Below are positions 23,537-25,246 of a DNA stretch of 25,246 bases, one piece after another (the stretch's first letter is position 1; every line of letters starts with the position of its first letter). The translations under genes and the position numbers were made by a program. The stretch comes from JBFKOL01 sp041628815 (lineage in GTDB: Bacteria; Bacteroidota; Bacteroidia; Chitinophagales; Saprospiraceae). The notes below the pieces were generated by a model that made no database searches, was not told where the DNA came from, and worked only from the letters and a program-made list of their open reading frames with translations. The DNA lies in the NCBI GenBank assembly GCA_041628815.1, contig JBFKOL010000021.1:1-25246 (forward strand). Reading direction: 5' to 3'.

Positions 23537-24634
23537 ATGAAATCGACCTTTCCCAGTGTTCTTTTGTACACGATAGCGTTGACGGCAATGGCCCTCTTCT
23601 TTATAAGCCATGTCGCAAGCCAATCAGTTTTTGAAGGACTCGCCCTGATTGTAGCTCTGATTGCGACTGCTTTGGCGGTGTCTTTAAACCCAAGGACACG
23701 AGACCTGACCTTTACGGTTTCTATAGTAGCTGCCGTAGCGGCATCATTGTACTATCCAGGACTATTCCTGCAATGGGGATCTTTCCCGACAAGTAAATTG
23801 ATTGTACCACTTCTGATGATTATCATGTTTGGTATGGGCACAGCTATGAGCCTTTCCGATTTCATAGGTGTCATCAAGATGCCTAAAGGCGTAATTATAG
23901 GTATACTCTGTCAATTTACCATAATGCCAGTTATCGGTTATACATTGGCGAGCCTTTCAGAGCTGCCTCCGGCCATTGCTGCAGGTGTCATATTGGTCGG
24001 CTGTTCACCAAGCGGCCTGGCTTCGAACGTGATGACATATATTTCGGGTAGTAATCTGGCCTTGTCGCTGACCCTGACTGCAGTAGCCACATTATTGGCG
24101 CCTGTTATGACGCCATTCCTTATGCGGTTATTAGCCGACCAGTACGTGCCGATTGATTTCCTTGCCATGCTTTGGTCAATAGTGAAAATTGTCATCATAC
24201 CCGTGGCAGCCGGACTCGTTTTCAACCATTTCGCACACGGCAAAATCAAGTGGCTTGACAGGTCTATGCCTCGTTTGTCAATGTTGGGTATTGCAGTGAT
24301 CATCACGATTATAACGGCTTCCGGGCGAGACGCCCTGCTCGACATCGGGCTCATACTTATTGGCGTGGTTATTATCCACAACCTCACGGGGTACCTGCTT
24401 GGCTACGCGGTAGGAAAAATAGCAGGACTGGATACGACCTCTGCCCGTGCCGTGGCTTTTGAGGTAGGAATGCAAAATGCAGGACTAGCTTCTGGTATAG
24501 CCCTCGAAATGGGCCGCGTCGCCACGATGGGTCTAGCCCCGGCCATTTTTGGTCCTTTTATGAACATATCAGGCTCCTCTCTGGCCAGCTGGTGGAAAGG
24601 CCGGCCTCCCAACGAAAAAATGGTAGATCAATGA
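23537..24634 (+). CDS. Bile acid:sodium symporter (BASS) family transporter
   Basis: This 365-residue membrane protein has about ten hydrophobic segments. Family hallmarks are MIIMFGMGTAMSLSDF (about 95-110), the crossover region GVILVGCSPSGLASNVMTYI (about 150-170) with conserved polar residues, and FEVGMQNAGLASGIALE (about 312-328) with the E-x-x-x-Q-N motif. BASS proteins couple sodium uptake to import of organic anions such as bile acids, pantothenate or pyruvate; the substrate is unknown here. The ATG at 23537 precedes a hydrophobic first helix, about 3-21. A possibly related gene (ThuA-like) follows 57 bases later. Confidence 0.88.
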   Translation: MKSTFPSVLLYTIALTAMALFFISHVASQSVFEGLALIVALIATALAVSLNPRTRDLTFTVSIVAAVAASLYYPGLFLQWGSFPTSKLIVPLLMIIMFGMGTAMSLSDFIGVIKMPKGVIIGILCQFTIMPVIGYTLASLSELPPAIAAGVILVGCSPSGLASNVMTYISGSNLALSLTLTAVATLLAPVMTPFLMRLLADQYVPIDFLAMLWSIVKIVIIPVAAGLVFNHFAHGKIKWLDRSMPRLSMLGIAVIITIITASGRDALLDIGLILIGVVIIHNLTGYLLGYAVGKIAGLDTTSARAVAFEVGMQNAGLASGIALEMGRVATMGLAPAIFGPFMNISGSSLASWWKGRPPNEKMVDQ

Positions 24635-24691
24635 ACAACTCGTGAAAACTGATCTGGTATTTCTGGAGATAAAAGATAATATCTTCTTGTG

Positions 24692-25246
24692 ATGAAGCCC
24701 GTCATCAAAATAGCGATTCTGTTCATTTTGATCGTATTGTCTGCCATCGCCGTTTTTATATACAGGGTAACTTACGGCATCCCCGATTTCGACAGAAAAC
24801 CTATAACAATTGAAGAGCCATTATCCAGTTTCAACGTGCTGGTCTATTCCAAAACCAACGGTTTTGTTCACAAAAAGGCCATCGGAGCGGCCGAATCAGT
24901 TCTTGATTCAATAGCCCGATCGAACGGCTGGGGGATCGTCACAACCAGGAGTGCAGGTGTTTTCAATCCTGAACAACTCGCCCTTTTCGACCTGGTCATC
25001 TGGAACAACGTCACTGGGAGAACACTCACCCACGAGCAACGCCGCAACTTTAAAAATTACATTTTGAAAGGAGGGGGATTCATAGGTTTGCATGGTGCAG
25101 GAGACTTTTCTCACCACTGGGATTGGTACGAGGACAGCCTGATAGGCGCCAGGTTTTCACACCATACGATGAATCCCCAGATACAATTGGGCACCATTAC
25201 CCTGGAATGCGAGGACACATCCAATGACTGCGGAACGCTGCCCACT
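24692..25246 (+). CDS. ThuA-like protein with N-terminal membrane anchor, truncated by window edge
   Basis: The first 185 codons are visible from the ATG at 24692; the gene continues past the window end. Residues about 6-25 form a hydrophobic anchor (AILFILIVLSAIAVFIY). The remainder is a ThuA-like domain (trehalose utilisation, glutamine-amidotransferase-like fold): FNVLVYSKTNGFVHKKAIGA, then LFDLVIWNNVTGRTL, and GGGFIGLHGAGDFSHHW. In Bacteroidota such proteins are common near sugar-degradation genes, and their enzymatic activity is uncertain. The anchor suggests it works at the cell membrane. Confidence 0.82.
   Translation, partial: MKPVIKIAILFILIVLSAIAVFIYRVTYGIPDFDRKPITIEEPLSSFNVLVYSKTNGFVHKKAIGAAESVLDSIARSNGWGIVTTRSAGVFNPEQLALFDLVIWNNVTGRTLTHEQRRNFKNYILKGGGFIGLHGAGDFSHHWDWYEDSLIGARFSHHTMNPQIQLGTITLECEDTSNDCGTLPT

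Noticed and set aside
1..25246. CRISPR array, tRNA, rRNA, insertion sequence or prophage signatures.
   Set aside because: No regularly spaced repeats, cloverleaf, terminal inverted repeats with transposase, or phage genes were seen on reading both strands.

Overview
The window (about 25 kb, mid-40s % GC by eye) looks like a chromosomal segment of a Bacteroidota bacterium, perhaps of the Saprospiria/Cytophagia type. The evidence is a DUF5723-type envelope protein, a Bacteroidota-style lipoprotein, a large Asp-box (BNR) propeller protein with its usual C-terminal extension, a ThuA-like protein, weak or absent Shine-Dalgarno sequences at most starts, and a mixture of secreted proteins with unannotated families. 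I see no tRNA, rRNA, transposase, integrase or CRISPR array. The class-level assignment is an inference from gene families only.

Layout. Positions 1-3503 (minus strand) carry a truncated S9-type peptidase N-terminal propeller, a secreted ChbG/YdjC-like deacetylase overlapping it by ATGA, a membrane-anchored coiled-coil protein and a CPBP (CAAX-protease-like) membrane protein. Positions 3693-6784 (plus) hold a MoxR-type AAA+ ATPase, a VWA/CoxE-like partner with an altered metal-site motif, and a DUF695/RraB-like protein whose homology starts upstream of any normal start codon. A DUF5723-like protein (6781-8217, minus) converges on these. The 8218-8588 gap holds a perfect 14-bp hairpin.

Positions 8589-14892 (minus) form the main metabolic unit: a molybdenum hydroxylase operon in transcription order coxD-coxE-coxG-coxS-coxL-coxM. 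CoxS carries two [2Fe-2S] clusters, CoxL binds the molybdopterin cofactor, CoxM binds FAD, CoxG is a probable membrane-recruiting SRPBCC protein, and CoxD (AAA+) with CoxE (VWA) is a maturation pair. The CoxL active-site loop reads AYRGAGR, the form II type, so carbon monoxide is not a safe substrate assignment. A near-perfect palindrome lies between coxD and the divergent gene at 15040. The window therefore contains two separate MoxR/VWA pairs of different subfamilies.

Positions 15040-17154 (plus) hold two secreted proteins of unknown function, one coiled-coil and one lipoprotein, converging with a putative outer-membrane barrel protein (17253-18209, minus). Next come a class III nucleotide cyclase with an unusual C-terminal extracytoplasmic domain (18264-19301, minus), the 1083-residue Asp-box propeller protein (19440-22691, plus), an ASCH/PUA-like protein with a winged-helix tail, a bile-acid:sodium-symporter-family transporter, and the start of a membrane-anchored ThuA-like protein that runs off the right edge.

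The points most worth a second look are the S9-to-PQQ-like switch at the left edge, the second MoxR/VWA pair with its altered MIDAS motif, the DUF695/RraB gene without a normal start, the cox operon palindrome, and the ASCH-winged-helix fusion.
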